Shown here: positions 16,673 to 25,472 of the stretch, piece after piece | Position numbering within the stretch: position 1 is the stretch's first letter | Layout of the letters: each line of letters begins with the position of its first letter | Position numbers and translations under genes: made by a program | The notes under the pieces: model-generated | Told to the model about the DNA's origin: nothing | The model's input: the letters and a program-made list of their open reading frames with translations, nothing else | Databases searched by the model: none | DNA from: Actinoplanes octamycinicus | Lineage (GTDB): Bacteria > Actinomycetota > Actinomycetes > Mycobacteriales > Micromonosporaceae | DNA: 64,000 nt | Assembly (NCBI RefSeq): GCF_014205225.1 | Contig: NZ_JACHNB010000001.1 | Coordinates: forward strand, 7,111,501 to 7,175,500 | Direction of reading: 5' to 3'

Positions 16673-16684
16673 ACGGGGGTGGGC

Positions 16685-17950
16685 TTACTTGGCGAGGCGC
16701 TCGACGTCGCTGACCGTCTGCGTCCAGGACTGGTCGGAGGACTGCTTGCCCTGCTCGACGCGGACCAGGCCGTCGCGGATGGTGGTCTGGATGTCACCGG
16801 CCCGCGGGCCCTGGTACTGCGGCTTCAGCTCCTTGGCGGCGGTGGTGAAGATCTTGCCGACCGGGGCGTTGTTGAAGAACGGGTCCTTGAGCGCGCCGAC
16901 CTCGGGCTTGTCGTAGAGCGACGGGATCGACGGCAGCAGGCCCTGCGTGGTGAACACCTTGGACTGCTGCTCCGGCGCGGTCAGCCAGGCGGCCAGGGCC
17001 TTGGCCTCGGCGACGTGCTTGCCCTGCTTCGGCACGGTCAGGTACGAGCCGCCCCAGTTGCCGCCGCCGCCGGGCACCGCCGCGACGTCCCACTTGCCGG
17101 CGAACGCCTTGGACTGGTCCTTGATCTTGGCCATCATCCAGGCCGGGCAGGCGATGGTGGCGAACTGGCCCTTGGCGAAGCCGTTGTTCCACTCCGGCGA
17201 GCTCTCGATCAGCTTGGCCGAGAGGTTCGCCTGGATCGCCTTGACCACCAGGTCCCACGCCTTGCGGACCTCGGGGTTGCTGCTCACCACGATCGAGTTG
17301 TCGGTGTTGTAGAAGCCGACCGGGGCCTGGCCGATGACGGCGTTGTAGAGCGCGCCACCGCCGTCGAAGAACGCGGTGCCCTTCGGGGCCTTCTTGGTGA
17401 ACTGCTGGCCGAGCTCGATGTACTTGTCCCAGCCGGACGCCCAGGCCGCGGAGACCTGGTCGCGGTCGGCGGGCAGGCCGGCCTGCTGGAACAGGTCGCG
17501 GCGGTAGCAGATGGCCAGGCCGCCGACGTCGGTGCCGTACCCGATCTGCTTGCCGTCCTTGGTCAGCGACGCCTGCCACTTCCACGGCAGGTACTCGGCG
17601 GCCCGGTCGGTGCCCAGGTCGGTGAACTGGTTGCCGACCTCGCGCATCTGGGCGATGAAGCCGGTGTCGACCGCCTCGATGTCCGCGGCGCCGGCGTTGG
17701 TGGCCAGGTGGGTGGCCAGGTCGCGGTGGTGCGCGTTGTAGTCGGCGGTCCGCTCCTGGATCTTGATGTTCGGGTGGGCCTGCTCGTACTGCTTGTAGAG
17801 CTCCTCGTAGCCGAAGTTGCCGAACAGGCTGACGGACAGGGTGACCTTGTCGCTGCCGCTGTCGCCACCGTCGCCGGAGCCGCAGGCGGTCATCGCCACC
17901 GCGGCGGTCATCGCCGCCGCGATCACGCGCACCGATCGGTTCACACGCAT
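16685..17950 (-). CDS. Sugar ABC transporter solute-binding lipoprotein
   Basis: The 421-residue protein begins with a basic, hydrophobic signal and the lipobox VAMTAC, so Cys23 would be lipidated after cleavage. The mature part is a typical CUT1 extracellular solute-binding fold (for example VTLSVSLFGNFGYEELYKQY and KGKFATIACPAW-like FAKGQFATIACPAW). It captures an oligosaccharide for the two permeases; the linked GH1 enzyme suggests cellobiose or a related beta-glucoside. The ATG at 17950 follows GGGGGA. A large operator (17974-18001) lies 23 bp upstream, so this gene heads the repressed operon. Confidence 0.93.
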   Translation of the reverse strand: MRVNRSVRVIAAAMTAAVAMTACGSGDGGDSGSDKVTLSVSLFGNFGYEELYKQYEQAHPNIKIQERTADYNAHHRDLATHLATNAGAADIEAVDTGFIAQMREVGNQFTDLGTDRAAEYLPWKWQASLTKDGKQIGYGTDVGGLAICYRRDLFQQAGLPADRDQVSAAWASGWDKYIELGQQFTKKAPKGTAFFDGGGALYNAVIGQAPVGFYNTDNSIVVSSNPEVRKAWDLVVKAIQANLSAKLIESSPEWNNGFAKGQFATIACPAWMMAKIKDQSKAFAGKWDVAAVPGGGGNWGGSYLTVPKQGKHVAEAKALAAWLTAPEQQSKVFTTQGLLPSIPSLYDKPEVGALKDPFFNNAPVGKIFTTAAKELKPQYQGPRAGDIQTTIRDGLVRVEQGKQSSDQSWTQTVSDVERLAK

Positions 17951-17973
17951 GGAAAAATCCCCCATTCGCTCGA

Positions 17974-18001
17974 TGTAACCGGTTTCATGAAACCGGTTAC
18001 A
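17974..18001. promoter_or_regulatory. Double LacI operator before the beta-glucoside operon
   Basis: This is a perfect 28-bp palindrome whose two halves each contain an AACCGGTT LacI-type core (17977-17984 and 17991-17998), 14 bp apart centre to centre. The half-site TGAAACCGGTTACA is identical to the single site at 18199-18212. It lies in the leader region of the binding-protein gene, where bound repressor would block transcription. Confidence 0.75.
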
Positions 18002-18198
18002 CGATGCAGAGCATGAAAATTGCAGAGTGAAGCGCATTGCTGGAACGGCCCGTCTGGGTACGCGGCCGAGAGATCCGACGGGGCGGGGTGCGCCCTCGAG
18101 CCAAGAGTTTGCCCGCATCGATGCCCTCGATGTCAAGTCACGAGAAGGTAACGAGATCATCCGGTGTTGACCCCGGCGACACACCGCTGTTACGGTGA

Positions 18199-18212
18199 TG
18201 AAACCGGTTACA
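18199..18212. promoter_or_regulatory. LacI operator TGAAACCGGTTACA at the repressor gene
   Basis: The site lies 13 bp before the TTG start of the divergent LacI gene and repeats the half-site of 17974-18001 exactly, which implies autoregulation. Confidence 0.7.
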
Positions 18213-18225
18213 TAGGGGCGACGAC

Positions 18226-19239
18226 TTGTCCAGCATCAGGGAAGTAGCACGTCGGTGCGGCGTTTCGGTCGCCACCGTGTCCCGCGTCTTCAACACCCCG
18301 GAGGTGGTCAGCCAGCAGACCCGCCAACTCGTGCTCGGCGTCGCCGCCGAGATCGGTTACCTGCCGAACGAGTCGGCCCGCACCCTGGCCACCAAGAAGT
18401 CCAACATGGTCGGCCTGGTCTGGGACACCGACCACCGCCGGCCCGGCTGGCGGCACCCGTTCCTGCAGGACATCCTGGTCGCGCTGAAGAGCGCGCTGAG
18501 CGCCCACGGGCTGCACCTGCTGATGCTCGCGCCGGACCAGAGCCCGGGGCTGGACAGCGAGCACCGGTTCCTGCGCGCGGTGCAGCGGCACAACGTGGAC
18601 GGCGTGGTCATCATCGACAACGGCAGCCGGGACCCGGCGGTGCTGGCCCTGGCCGACGCCGAGGTGCCGTGCGTCGCGCTCGACCTGCGCTACACCGGAC
18701 CGACCTGCACCTACATCACCTCGGACAACACCGGCGGCGGCCGGCTGGCCGCCCAGCACCTGATCGAACGCGGACATCGCCGGATCGCGACGATCACCGG
18801 CCCACTGCCCGCCTACCCCGCCGTGCAGCGGCTCGACGGCTTCCGGGCCGCGCTCGCCGAGGCCGGCGTGCCGCTCCCCGACGACGCCGTCGTGTCCGGC
18901 GACTGGTACCTGGACAGCGGTCACGCCGCGATGAAACAGCTGCTGGAGCGGGATCCCCGGCCGACCGCGGTGTTCGCCGCGGGCGACGAGATGGCGGTCG
19001 GCGCGCTGCGCGCCGTGCACCAGGCCGGACTGCGGGTGCCGGACGACATCGCGATCGTCGGGTTCGACGACATCGAGGTGGCCGCTCTGATCCCTCCCGG
19101 ACTCACCACCGTCGCCCAGGACAAGACCGGGATCGGCACCTCGGCCGCCGAGGCGCTGCTGGCCATGCTCCCGGGCACCGCCGCCGCGCCGGAGCCGACC
19201 GCCCTGCCCACCAAACTCATCGTGCGGGGGTCCACCTGA
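18226..19239 (+). CDS. LacI-family repressor of the beta-glucoside operon
   Basis: The 337-residue protein opens with the LacI head SIREVARRCGVSVATVSRVF and a hinge around NESARTLATKK, followed by a sugar-binding domain with IAIVGFDDIEVAALIPPGLT, here IAIVGFDDIEVAALIPPGL. It is divergent from the transporter operon. The matching operators at both promoters show the likely circuit: repression of uptake and hydrolysis genes and of itself until a sugar inducer binds. The TTG at 18226 is chosen because the helix-turn-helix starts right after it and GGGG precedes it. Confidence 0.93.
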   Translation: MSSIREVARRCGVSVATVSRVFNTPEVVSQQTRQLVLGVAAEIGYLPNESARTLATKKSNMVGLVWDTDHRRPGWRHPFLQDILVALKSALSAHGLHLLMLAPDQSPGLDSEHRFLRAVQRHNVDGVVIIDNGSRDPAVLALADAEVPCVALDLRYTGPTCTYITSDNTGGGRLAAQHLIERGHRRIATITGPLPAYPAVQRLDGFRAALAEAGVPLPDDAVVSGDWYLDSGHAAMKQLLERDPRPTAVFAAGDEMAVGALRAVHQAGLRVPDDIAIVGFDDIEVAALIPPGLTTVAQDKTGIGTSAAEALLAMLPGTAAAPEPTALPTKLIVRGST

Positions 19240-19255
19240 GATAGCCGCGCGTCGA

Positions 19256-19261
19256 TAGGGT
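19256..19261 (+). promoter_or_regulatory. -10 box TAGGGT before the S37 peptidase
   Basis: The hexamer lies 7 bp before the GTG at 19269, fitting a leaderless transcript. The same bases could also serve as a weak Shine-Dalgarno sequence. Confidence 0.4.
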
Positions 19262-19268
19262 GACCAGC

Positions 19269-20645
19269 GTGAGATCACGCATCATTGCCATCCTCGCCTC
19301 GCTACTGGTGGTCCTATCCCCGGCCGCCGTCGCCCGCGCCGCCGACGACCCGCTGCTGGACCAGCTGGCGGCCGTCCCCGGCCTCACCGTCGTCTCCGAG
19401 ACCCAGGGCGCCGGCTACCGGTTCTTCGTCCTGACCTACCGCCAGCCGGCCGACCACCGGCACCCGTCCCGGGGTACCTTCGAGCAGCGGCTGACCCTGC
19501 TGCACCGCTCGGAGAGCTCCCCCACCGTGCTCTACACCAACGGCTACGGGCTGGCCGCCAACCCGCGGCCGACCCAGACCGAGCCGACCGCGCTGCTGGG
19601 CGCCAACCAGGTGTCGCTCGAGCACCGGTTCTTCACCCCGTCGCGGCCCACGCCGGCCGACTGGTCGGACCTGACCATCTGGCAGGAGGCGTCCGACGAG
19701 CACCGGCTGGTCACCGCGCTGAAGAGCGTCTACTCCGCGCGCTGGATCCAGACCGGCGCCAGCAAGGGCGGGATGACCTCGGTCTACCACCGGCGGTTCT
19801 ACCCGGGCGACGTCGACGGCGTGGTCGCCTACGTGGCCCCGGACGACGTGATCAACCCGGCCGACACCGCCTACGACCGGTTCTTCGACACGGTCGGCAC
19901 CGCCGAGTGCCGGGCCACCCTGGACGGCGTCCAGCAGGAGACGCTGCGCCGCCGCGACCGGCTGGTCCCCCGCCTGGAGGCGGAGGCCGCCGCGCAGGGC
20001 TGGACGTTCAGCGGGTCGATCGGCACCGCCGACCGGTCGTTCGAGATGACCGTGCTCGACTCGGTGTGGGCGTTCTGGCAGTACAGCACCGCCGCCGACT
20101 GCGCGTCCGTGCCGGCCACGTCGGCCACCGACGACGAGCTCTACACCTGGATCGACACGGTGGCCGGCTGGAGCTTCTACACCGACCAGGGTCTGGAGCC
20201 CTACTGGCCGTACTACTACCAGGCGGCCGGGCAGCTGGGCTGGCCGAGCCTGCGCTTCGAGCACCTGCGCGGCCTGCGCCACTACCCGGGCATCTACACC
20301 GCGAACTCGTCGCTCCCGCCGGAGCTGCGGCGCAAGCACAACCCGGTGCCGATGATCGACGTCGACCTGTGGGTGCGGACCGCCTCGGAGCGGATGCTGT
20401 TCATCTACGGCCAGAACGACCCGTGGGGCGCCGAACGGTTCACCCCGAGCAAGCGGGACTCGGCGCTGTACGTCGCGCCGGGCGCCAACCACGGCGCGAA
20501 GATCGCCGGGCTGACCCCGGAGGACGCCGCCGCGGCCACCGCCATGCTGCGCCGCTGGGCCGGGGCGACCGCCACGCTCGCCGCCCCGCAGGCCGTCGAC
20601 CTGCCCCTGGACGACATGATCGGCGACCGCCGCCGCCTGCCCTGA
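19269..20645 (+). CDS. Secreted S37-type (PS-10) serine aminopeptidase
   Basis: A signal peptide (about residues 1-25, ending ARAA) precedes an alpha/beta-hydrolase domain. The nucleophile motif is TGASKGGMTS, with an oxyanion-type loop before it, and a C-terminal Asp (GQNDPWG) and His (PGANHGAK) complete a plausible triad. The pattern and length (458 aa) match the Streptomyces PS-10 / tripeptidyl aminopeptidase family, which releases amino acids or tripeptides outside the cell. The GTG at 19269 is preferred to a GTG three codons earlier because of its -10 spacing. It ends before a strong hairpin. Confidence 0.85.
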   Translation: MRSRIIAILASLLVVLSPAAVARAADDPLLDQLAAVPGLTVVSETQGAGYRFFVLTYRQPADHRHPSRGTFEQRLTLLHRSESSPTVLYTNGYGLAANPRPTQTEPTALLGANQVSLEHRFFTPSRPTPADWSDLTIWQEASDEHRLVTALKSVYSARWIQTGASKGGMTSVYHRRFYPGDVDGVVAYVAPDDVINPADTAYDRFFDTVGTAECRATLDGVQQETLRRRDRLVPRLEAEAAAQGWTFSGSIGTADRSFEMTVLDSVWAFWQYSTAADCASVPATSATDDELYTWIDTVAGWSFYTDQGLEPYWPYYYQAAGQLGWPSLRFEHLRGLRHYPGIYTANSSLPPELRRKHNPVPMIDVDLWVRTASERMLFIYGQNDPWGAERFTPSKRDSALYVAPGANHGAKIAGLTPEDAAAATAMLRRWAGATATLAAPQAVDLPLDDMIGDRRRLP

Positions 20646-20661
20646 TCCCCTGATCACCCAC

Positions 20662-20689
20662 GCGCCCGCCGGCACCAGCCGGCGGGCGC
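20662..20689. terminator. Terminator after the S37 peptidase
   Basis: GCGCCCGCCGGC (20662-20673) pairs with GCCGGCGGGCGC (20678-20689) across a 4-bp loop, 16 bp after the stop codon. Confidence 0.7.
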
Positions 20690-20767
20690 CCTGAGCTTCC
20701 TGCCTGGCTGCGCACACCACGCCCGGGAGCAGGCCCGGCCCGGGCCCCCAACGGCGATCCCGTCGGA

Positions 20768-20773
20768 TAGCGT
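20768..20773 (+). promoter_or_regulatory. -10 box TAGCGT, leaderless start of the phosphoesterase
   Basis: The hexamer lies 6 bp before the ATG at 20780 and no Shine-Dalgarno sequence is present. Confidence 0.5.
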
Positions 20774-20779
20774 CGCCGG

Positions 20780-21661
20780 ATGCGCATCCTGCATCTGTCG
20801 GACACCCACGTCAGCCGCGAGCCCGGACCGGACAGTGAGGGGGTGGACACCCGCGACTCACTGCGCCGGATCCTGGCCGACTGCGCCGAGTTGCCCGGAC
20901 TCGACGCGCTCGTGGTCACCGGGGACATCGCCGACGACGGATCGCCGGAGGCTTACCGAGACGTACGGGACATGGTCCTGAAGTTCGTCGCGGACCGGGG
21001 CATCCCAGCGATCCTGACCACCGGGAATCACGACGAACGGGCGGCCTTCACGGCGGCGCTCGGCACCGGGCACCTCGACGCCGGCGGCGCGGACCGGCCG
21101 GAGCGGCGGCTGGACGGCGACGAGCGGGCCGCGGTGACCACGGTCGACGGTCATCGGATCGTCACGCTCGACTCGCTCGTGCCGGGCAAGGGCTACGGGC
21201 TGATCAGCGCGGCGCAGCTGGCCTGGCTGCGCGGGGTGCTGGCCGAACCGGCGCCGCACGGGACGATCCTGGCCTTCCACCACCCGCCGGTCGCGGTGCC
21301 GGGCGTCGCCGTGCAGGCCGCGCTCGGGCTGCGCAACGGCGACGAGCTGGCCGTGGCGATCGCCGGCAGCGACGTGCGGCTGATCCTGTGCGGACACTTC
21401 CACCTGCAGCTGTTCGGAATGCTCGCGGGCGTGCCGGTCTGGGTGACGCCGGGCGTGGTGACCCGGATCGACCTGACCGCCACGCCCGGGACCGAACGGG
21501 CGGTCAAGGGGGCGTCCGCGACGCTGGTCGACCTCGGCGGGCCGCACTCGCCGGTGTTCCACACGTTGCACGCCCGGGACCCGCTGGCCGGCGAGACCGC
21601 CTACGAGATCGACGAGCGGGAGCTGGCGGCGGTGATCGCCGAGCTGGGGCCGCCGGCTTGA
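20780..21661 (+). CDS. Calcineurin-like metallophosphoesterase (CpdA-like)
   Basis: The 293-residue protein has all five phosphoesterase motifs in order: LSDTHVS, VVTGDIADDG, TTGNHDE, LAFHHPP and CGHFHLQ, which bind two metal ions. This spacing resembles class III cyclic nucleotide phosphodiesterases such as CpdA, so 3',5'-cAMP is a possible substrate, although related enzymes act on other phosphodiesters. It heads a run of four genes on the same strand with gaps of about 17-25 bp. Confidence 0.88.
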   Translation: MRILHLSDTHVSREPGPDSEGVDTRDSLRRILADCAELPGLDALVVTGDIADDGSPEAYRDVRDMVLKFVADRGIPAILTTGNHDERAAFTAALGTGHLDAGGADRPERRLDGDERAAVTTVDGHRIVTLDSLVPGKGYGLISAAQLAWLRGVLAEPAPHGTILAFHHPPVAVPGVAVQAALGLRNGDELAVAIAGSDVRLILCGHFHLQLFGMLAGVPVWVTPGVVTRIDLTATPGTERAVKGASATLVDLGGPHSPVFHTLHARDPLAGETAYEIDERELAAVIAELGPPA

Positions 21662-21685
21662 GGGCTCCTGACAGGATGCTTCCCC

Positions 21686-22405
21686 GTGACCGATGACGAC
21701 GTGTTCGCCGCTGTCCGCCGCCTCGCCGACGCGGGCCTCTACCTGGACCGGATCCGCGGCCTGGACGGCGTCGACCTGGACGGCGACGAGCACGACCTGG
21801 AGGAATGGCCGGAGGGCGTGTTCCGCCGGATCTACCGGCGGGGCACCCCGCGCTACGAGACCGCCCTGGCCAACGGCTGGCTCGCGGTGCTGCCGCCGCT
21901 GCGACCGGCCCCGCCGGAACTGGTCGAGGAGCTGGAGGAGAAGGCGCGCCGCCGGTTCCCGCCGCTGCTGCGCCGGCTCTACCTGGAGATCGGCAACGGC
22001 GGCTTCGGCCCCGGCAACGGGCTGATCTCGCTCACCTCGCGGCAGACCGCGGTGCGCCGGGACAGATCCAGTTTCGGTACGGACCGTCCCCGCATCGCCC
22101 GCGTCCTCTGCTACTGGCCGGCCGGCGGCACCACCGAGCTCGACCTGCTCGACGGGCAGATCTGGGGAACCACGGCGTACCGGACACCGACCGGCGTCCC
22201 GCAGTCCTTCCGGCAGGGGCTCACCCTCGCCGCGTGGCTGTCCCGCTGGCTCGACTGCCGCCTGCTCCCACCGCTGCTGGTCCAGGACGGTTCCCGATGG
22301 CGCCCGGGCACCGAGGCCGAGGAGCGCGAGGCCTGGCAGGAGCGCGAGCGGCAACGTGCGGAGGACTACTACCACCCACCCGTGTACGACGAGGAATCCA
22401 CCTGA
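21686..22405 (+). CDS. SMI1/KNR4-like (SUKH) protein
   Basis: The 239-residue protein shows the SUKH core PPLLRRLYLEIGNGGFGPG followed by a beta-strand around GTTELDLLDG, typical of SMI1/KNR4 family proteins. Many bacterial SUKH proteins are immunity proteins against contact-dependent nuclease toxins, others are housekeeping proteins; no toxin gene is adjacent, so an immunity role is not supported here. The C-terminal ~40 residues are charged and helical. The GTG at 21686 lacks a clear ribosome-binding site. Confidence 0.7.
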   Translation: MTDDDVFAAVRRLADAGLYLDRIRGLDGVDLDGDEHDLEEWPEGVFRRIYRRGTPRYETALANGWLAVLPPLRPAPPELVEELEEKARRRFPPLLRRLYLEIGNGGFGPGNGLISLTSRQTAVRRDRSSFGTDRPRIARVLCYWPAGGTTELDLLDGQIWGTTAYRTPTGVPQSFRQGLTLAAWLSRWLDCRLLPPLLVQDGSRWRPGTEAEEREAWQERERQRAEDYYHPPVYDEEST

Positions 22406-22422
22406 CGGCATGATCGAGGGTC

Positions 22423-22839
22423 ATGAGGACTCAGGTGACCTTCGACTGCGCCGACCCGCACGCGCAGGCGGCGTTCTGGGCGCAGGTGTTCGGCACCACC
22501 GTGGAGGACCACTCGGCGCTCGTCGACAAGCTGGTCGCGGACGGCCGGATGGCGCCGGACGACCGGCTGGTCTGGGACGGCCGCTCCGCCTTCCGCGACG
22601 TGGCCGCGTGCAGCGACCCGGCCGGCGTCGAGCCGCGGCTGTTCTTCCAGCGCGTCCCGGAGGGCAAGACCGCCAAGAACCGCGTCCACCTGGACGTCCA
22701 CGTCGACCCGGACCGCAAGGTTGCCGAGGTGGAACGCCTGATCGGCCTGGGTGCCGAGCTGATCGGGACGCACAGTGACCGGGGCCCGGCCACCTTCGTC
22801 CTGCGCGACCCGGAGGGCAACGAGTTCTGCCTGCACTGA
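22423..22839 (+). CDS. VOC-superfamily (glyoxalase-like) protein
   Basis: This 138-residue protein has the beta-alpha-beta-beta-beta halves of the vicinal oxygen chelate fold, with VTFDCADPHAQAAFWAQVFG at the start and FVLRDPEGNEFCLH at the end; the terminal E is the usual metal ligand. Actinobacteria have dozens of such copies with roles from detoxification to antibiotic binding, and the substrate is not predictable. It lies 17 bp after the SUKH gene. Confidence 0.85.
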   Translation: MRTQVTFDCADPHAQAAFWAQVFGTTVEDHSALVDKLVADGRMAPDDRLVWDGRSAFRDVAACSDPAGVEPRLFFQRVPEGKTAKNRVHLDVHVDPDRKVAEVERLIGLGAELIGTHSDRGPATFVLRDPEGNEFCLH

Positions 22840-22847
22840 CGGTTGGG

Positions 22848-22853
22848 TAGCAT
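22848..22853 (+). promoter_or_regulatory. -10 box TAGCAT before the 22.9-kb SRPBCC gene
   Basis: The hexamer is 8 bp upstream of the ATG at 22862, which has no Shine-Dalgarno sequence, so an internal leaderless promoter is likely. Confidence 0.45.
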
Positions 22854-22861
22854 GCCCTGCC

Positions 22862-23281
22862 ATGATCAAGTTTCCGGCGGTCACGGCAGGGTCGCGGGTC
22901 GCTCCCGAACATTTCCACGCCCGCTGGTGTGACGTGACGACGCATCCGGAGTGGGCGCCGGGCATGGAGTACATCCGGCTCGACGGGCCGGTGCGCCCCG
23001 GCACCCGCGGGGTGATGAAGACCCGGGCCGGGCGGGAGACCCCGATGCTGGTCAGCGACGTCGTCCCCGGGGTGGCCTTCCAGGACACCATCACGCTCGA
23101 CGGGGGCACGCTGACCGTCCGCCACGAGTCGCACCCGGACGGCACCGGCAGCCGCCTCGAACTGCACGCCTGGATCGAGGGCCCGCAGGCGGAGCGGCTG
23201 GCGGCGGAGATGGCCGGCCTCGACGAGGTCCTCGCCGCCGACCTGGCCAACCTGATCGCCCTGGTGGAACGCGACCACTGA
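22862..23281 (+). CDS. SRPBCC-family (START-like) protein
   Basis: The 139-residue protein has the layout of polyketide cyclase/dehydrase-like SRPBCC proteins: FHARWCDVTTHPEWAPGMEY (the conserved W near the start), central beta-strands PGTRGVMKTRAGRETPMLV and a long C-terminal helix. These helix-grip proteins bind hydrophobic ligands or act as cyclases. No biosynthetic genes are nearby, so no specific role is proposed. Confidence 0.75.
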   Translation: MIKFPAVTAGSRVAPEHFHARWCDVTTHPEWAPGMEYIRLDGPVRPGTRGVMKTRAGRETPMLVSDVVPGVAFQDTITLDGGTLTVRHESHPDGTGSRLELHAWIEGPQAERLAAEMAGLDEVLAADLANLIALVERDH

Positions 23282-23304
23282 CCCGCTCGCCGCACCGAGC
23301 GCCA

Positions 23305-24342
23305 TCAGGCTGTCCGCGCGTCCGCCACCGCGCGGGACACACACCGGCACAGGATTCTGGCCTGCAGCTGCCGATCCGCGTCCCGGAACGGGTAGCCGCC
23401 GATGTCGACGCGGTCGAGCGGGTGGCGGCCCGGAAACGCCACGTTGACGAAGGCGTCGACGGCGTGCCCCTGCCGGAAGAGGTCCGCCCTGTCCCAGCCG
23501 GTCGTCGCCCGGCTCCGCTCGAAGTAACGGTCTCGGAGTGCGGTCAGGACGGCGCGCAGTTCGGGACGCGGCGGCTGGCCGATCGCCAGAGCCGCCATCA
23601 CCTCCCCGACCGGTGGCTCACCGGCGAGGCCGGCGTCCTGCACGATCAGCCGAGCCAGGAACTCAGCGATGGCCGGCATCTTGTCGAGGGTCGGCGCGGC
23701 GATGACCTGCTGGAGGAACGGGTCCTGGACCGCAGTGCGGCCGTCGGCGCCTTCCGGCACGAGGTCTTGGGGTATCTCCTCGAGGATGACGCCCGGCAGG
23801 TCCCAGCTCGGGAGGTCGGCCGGGAGACGTAGGCCGGTGATGCGCTCGGCCACGGCCAGGCCGGCCGCCCGCCAGTCGACATCGAACGACAAGCCCGCGA
23901 GCAGGGCGTCCAGCTCGGCGGCAGCGGGGCCGGATCGGTCCGCGGCGCTCATCAGGTCGAAGCGAAATCGGGTACGGCCGCCGACCGCATAGGTCAGGGC
24001 GTTGTTCGCGTTGACGTTCCAGTAGACGCTCACCGCCTCGCCGCCGGCGGCCGCCCCTCGGAGGACCTCGGGCCGGGTGCCCTGGTAGCCGTTCAGCTCT
24101 AAGGCGATCTGCCAGCGGCCGATCTCGGCGACCAGCATCGCCGGGGGGACCTCGGAGTAGTGGTGGTGACTCAGCAGATCGCCGAGTTCGCGGCGCGACA
24201 TGGTCGCATCCGGGTCACCGCCGAACGCGCGGATCAGCGCTGCGCTGTCAAGACCGGTGGCATAGGTGACGCAGAGCGCTTCCCGCAGGTACGAGACGTC
24301 GTCGAGCATCCGCCGGTAATACTCCACCGCGTCCTGATCCAC
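23305..24342 (-). CDS. DUF6461-like protein of unknown function
   Basis: The N-terminal part (about residues 1-155) has YLREALCVTYATGLDSAALI and RAFGGDPDATMSRREL, a pattern I associate with DUF6461 proteins that are frequent in Streptomyces and Actinoplanes; their function is unknown. The rest is helical and may be a second domain with no motif I recognise. The GTG at 24342 places the start shortly before the domain; an ATG at 24468 would add 42 low-complexity residues. Neither has a clear ribosome-binding site. Confidence 0.6.
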   Translation of the reverse strand: MDQDAVEYYRRMLDDVSYLREALCVTYATGLDSAALIRAFGGDPDATMSRRELGDLLSHHHYSEVPPAMLVAEIGRWQIALELNGYQGTRPEVLRGAAAGGEAVSVYWNVNANNALTYAVGGRTRFRFDLMSAADRSGPAAAELDALLAGLSFDVDWRAAGLAVAERITGLRLPADLPSWDLPGVILEEIPQDLVPEGADGRTAVQDPFLQQVIAAPTLDKMPAIAEFLARLIVQDAGLAGEPPVGEVMAALAIGQPPRPELRAVLTALRDRYFERSRATTGWDRADLFRQGHAVDAFVNVAFPGRHPLDRVDIGGYPFRDADRQLQARILCRCVSRAVADARTA

Positions 24343-24626
24343 CGGCCCACGGTATGCCGGAACCACCGGCGACGATGCGGGTTCGCCAACCGGCTGCGGG
24401 CGTGAGAGCCGGGCCTGCGGCAGCAGCGCGCTCGGAAGGTCGGCGGCGTGCGACGCGTGTCGGATCATGGACGGTTTGCCGGGGCGTTCGGCGGCCGGCG
24501 GAGGGGACGGCCGGCGGTTGGGGCTGGGTGGGACGGTGCTTACCGCGTACGCGAAAGGGGGTTGGGGTGGTGGGGTCGCGCGGAAAATCGGTGTCGCGCG
24601 GGGGCGGGCGCGCGTAGGAAGAGCCG

Positions 24627-25472
24627 GTGAGCGAAGACGTGCTACCGGGTGGGAAGACGGTCGGGGCGGTGCGGATCGGGGACGTCGTGCACAAGCGGGC
24701 GTCGCCGTGGACGCCGACCGTGCACGCGCTGCTGCGGCATCTGGCGGAGGCCGGGTTCGACGGGGCGCCGCGTGCGCTCGGCTTCGACGAGCAGGGGCGC
24801 GAGCGGCTCAGCTACCTGCCCGGCGAGATGATCGGCGAGCGGGTGCCGTGGCCGGCGTGGGCCTTCGCGGACGGGACGCTGGTGCAGGTCGGACAGTGGA
24901 TGCGGCGGCTGCACGACCTGACCGCGGAGTTCCGGCCGCCGGCCGGGGAGCGGTGGTTCGCCGGTGGCGAGATGCGGCCCGGGATGGTCATCGGGCATCA
25001 GGACGCGGCGCCCTACAACGCGGTGATGGACGGGGACCGGCTGGCCGGGTTCTTCGACTGGGACACGGCGGGACCGTCGCCGCGCGAGGTGGATCTGGCG
25101 TTCACGGCGCTGTCCTGGGTGCCGCTCTACACGCCGGCGGCGGCCCGGCACTTCGGTTTCGACCGGCCGGAGGACCGGTCGCGGCGGTTGCATCTGCTGC
25201 TCGACGCCTACGGTTACGACGGTGACCGGCACGCGTTCGGCGCGGTGATCGTGCAGCGGGCCCGGCGGCAGGCCGCGGTCATCCGGCAGATGGCCGAGGC
25301 GGGCGATCCGGCCGGCGTGGGGCTGCTGCCGGTCGCGGACAATCTGGAGCGCTCCGCGACCGACGTCGAGGCGCTGCCGGACGACTTCTGGCAGGTCAGG
25401 GCAGCGCGTCCAGATGGTGGCGCAGCACCTGCCGCAGCGGACCGGGAGCCGCCCCGATCCCCTGCAGGCTGA
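24627..25472 (+). CDS. Aminoglycoside phosphotransferase-like kinase
   Basis: The 281-residue protein has the APH/choline-kinase fold signature: the catalytic loop IGHQDAAPYNAV (HxDxxxxN) and the metal-binding FFDWDTAG. Members phosphorylate aminoglycosides, homoserine, choline or other hydroxyl compounds. The N-terminal lobe is short and lacks an obvious glycine loop. GTG 24627 follows AGGAAG. The last 77 bp overlap the end of the convergent TetR gene; the final ~25 residues (Ala/Pro/Arg-rich) probably reflect read-through beyond the ancestral stop. Whether it gives antibiotic resistance is unknown. Confidence 0.75.
   Translation: MSEDVLPGGKTVGAVRIGDVVHKRASPWTPTVHALLRHLAEAGFDGAPRALGFDEQGRERLSYLPGEMIGERVPWPAWAFADGTLVQVGQWMRRLHDLTAEFRPPAGERWFAGGEMRPGMVIGHQDAAPYNAVMDGDRLAGFFDWDTAGPSPREVDLAFTALSWVPLYTPAAARHFGFDRPEDRSRRLHLLLDAYGYDGDRHAFGAVIVQRARRQAAVIRQMAEAGDPAGVGLLPVADNLERSATDVEALPDDFWQVRAARPDGGAAPAAADREPPRSPAG

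Noticed and set aside
21686..22405. Toxin-immunity pair around the SUKH gene (and the SUFU-like gene at 26.5-27.1 kb)
   Set aside because: No large secreted toxin with a C-terminal nuclease domain or export motif is near either gene.
24480..24610. G-quadruplex or regulatory RNA in a G-rich stretch before the kinase-like gene
   Set aside because: Several G-runs occur, but no four runs of three or more are close enough for a convincing quadruplex, and nothing else marks the site.
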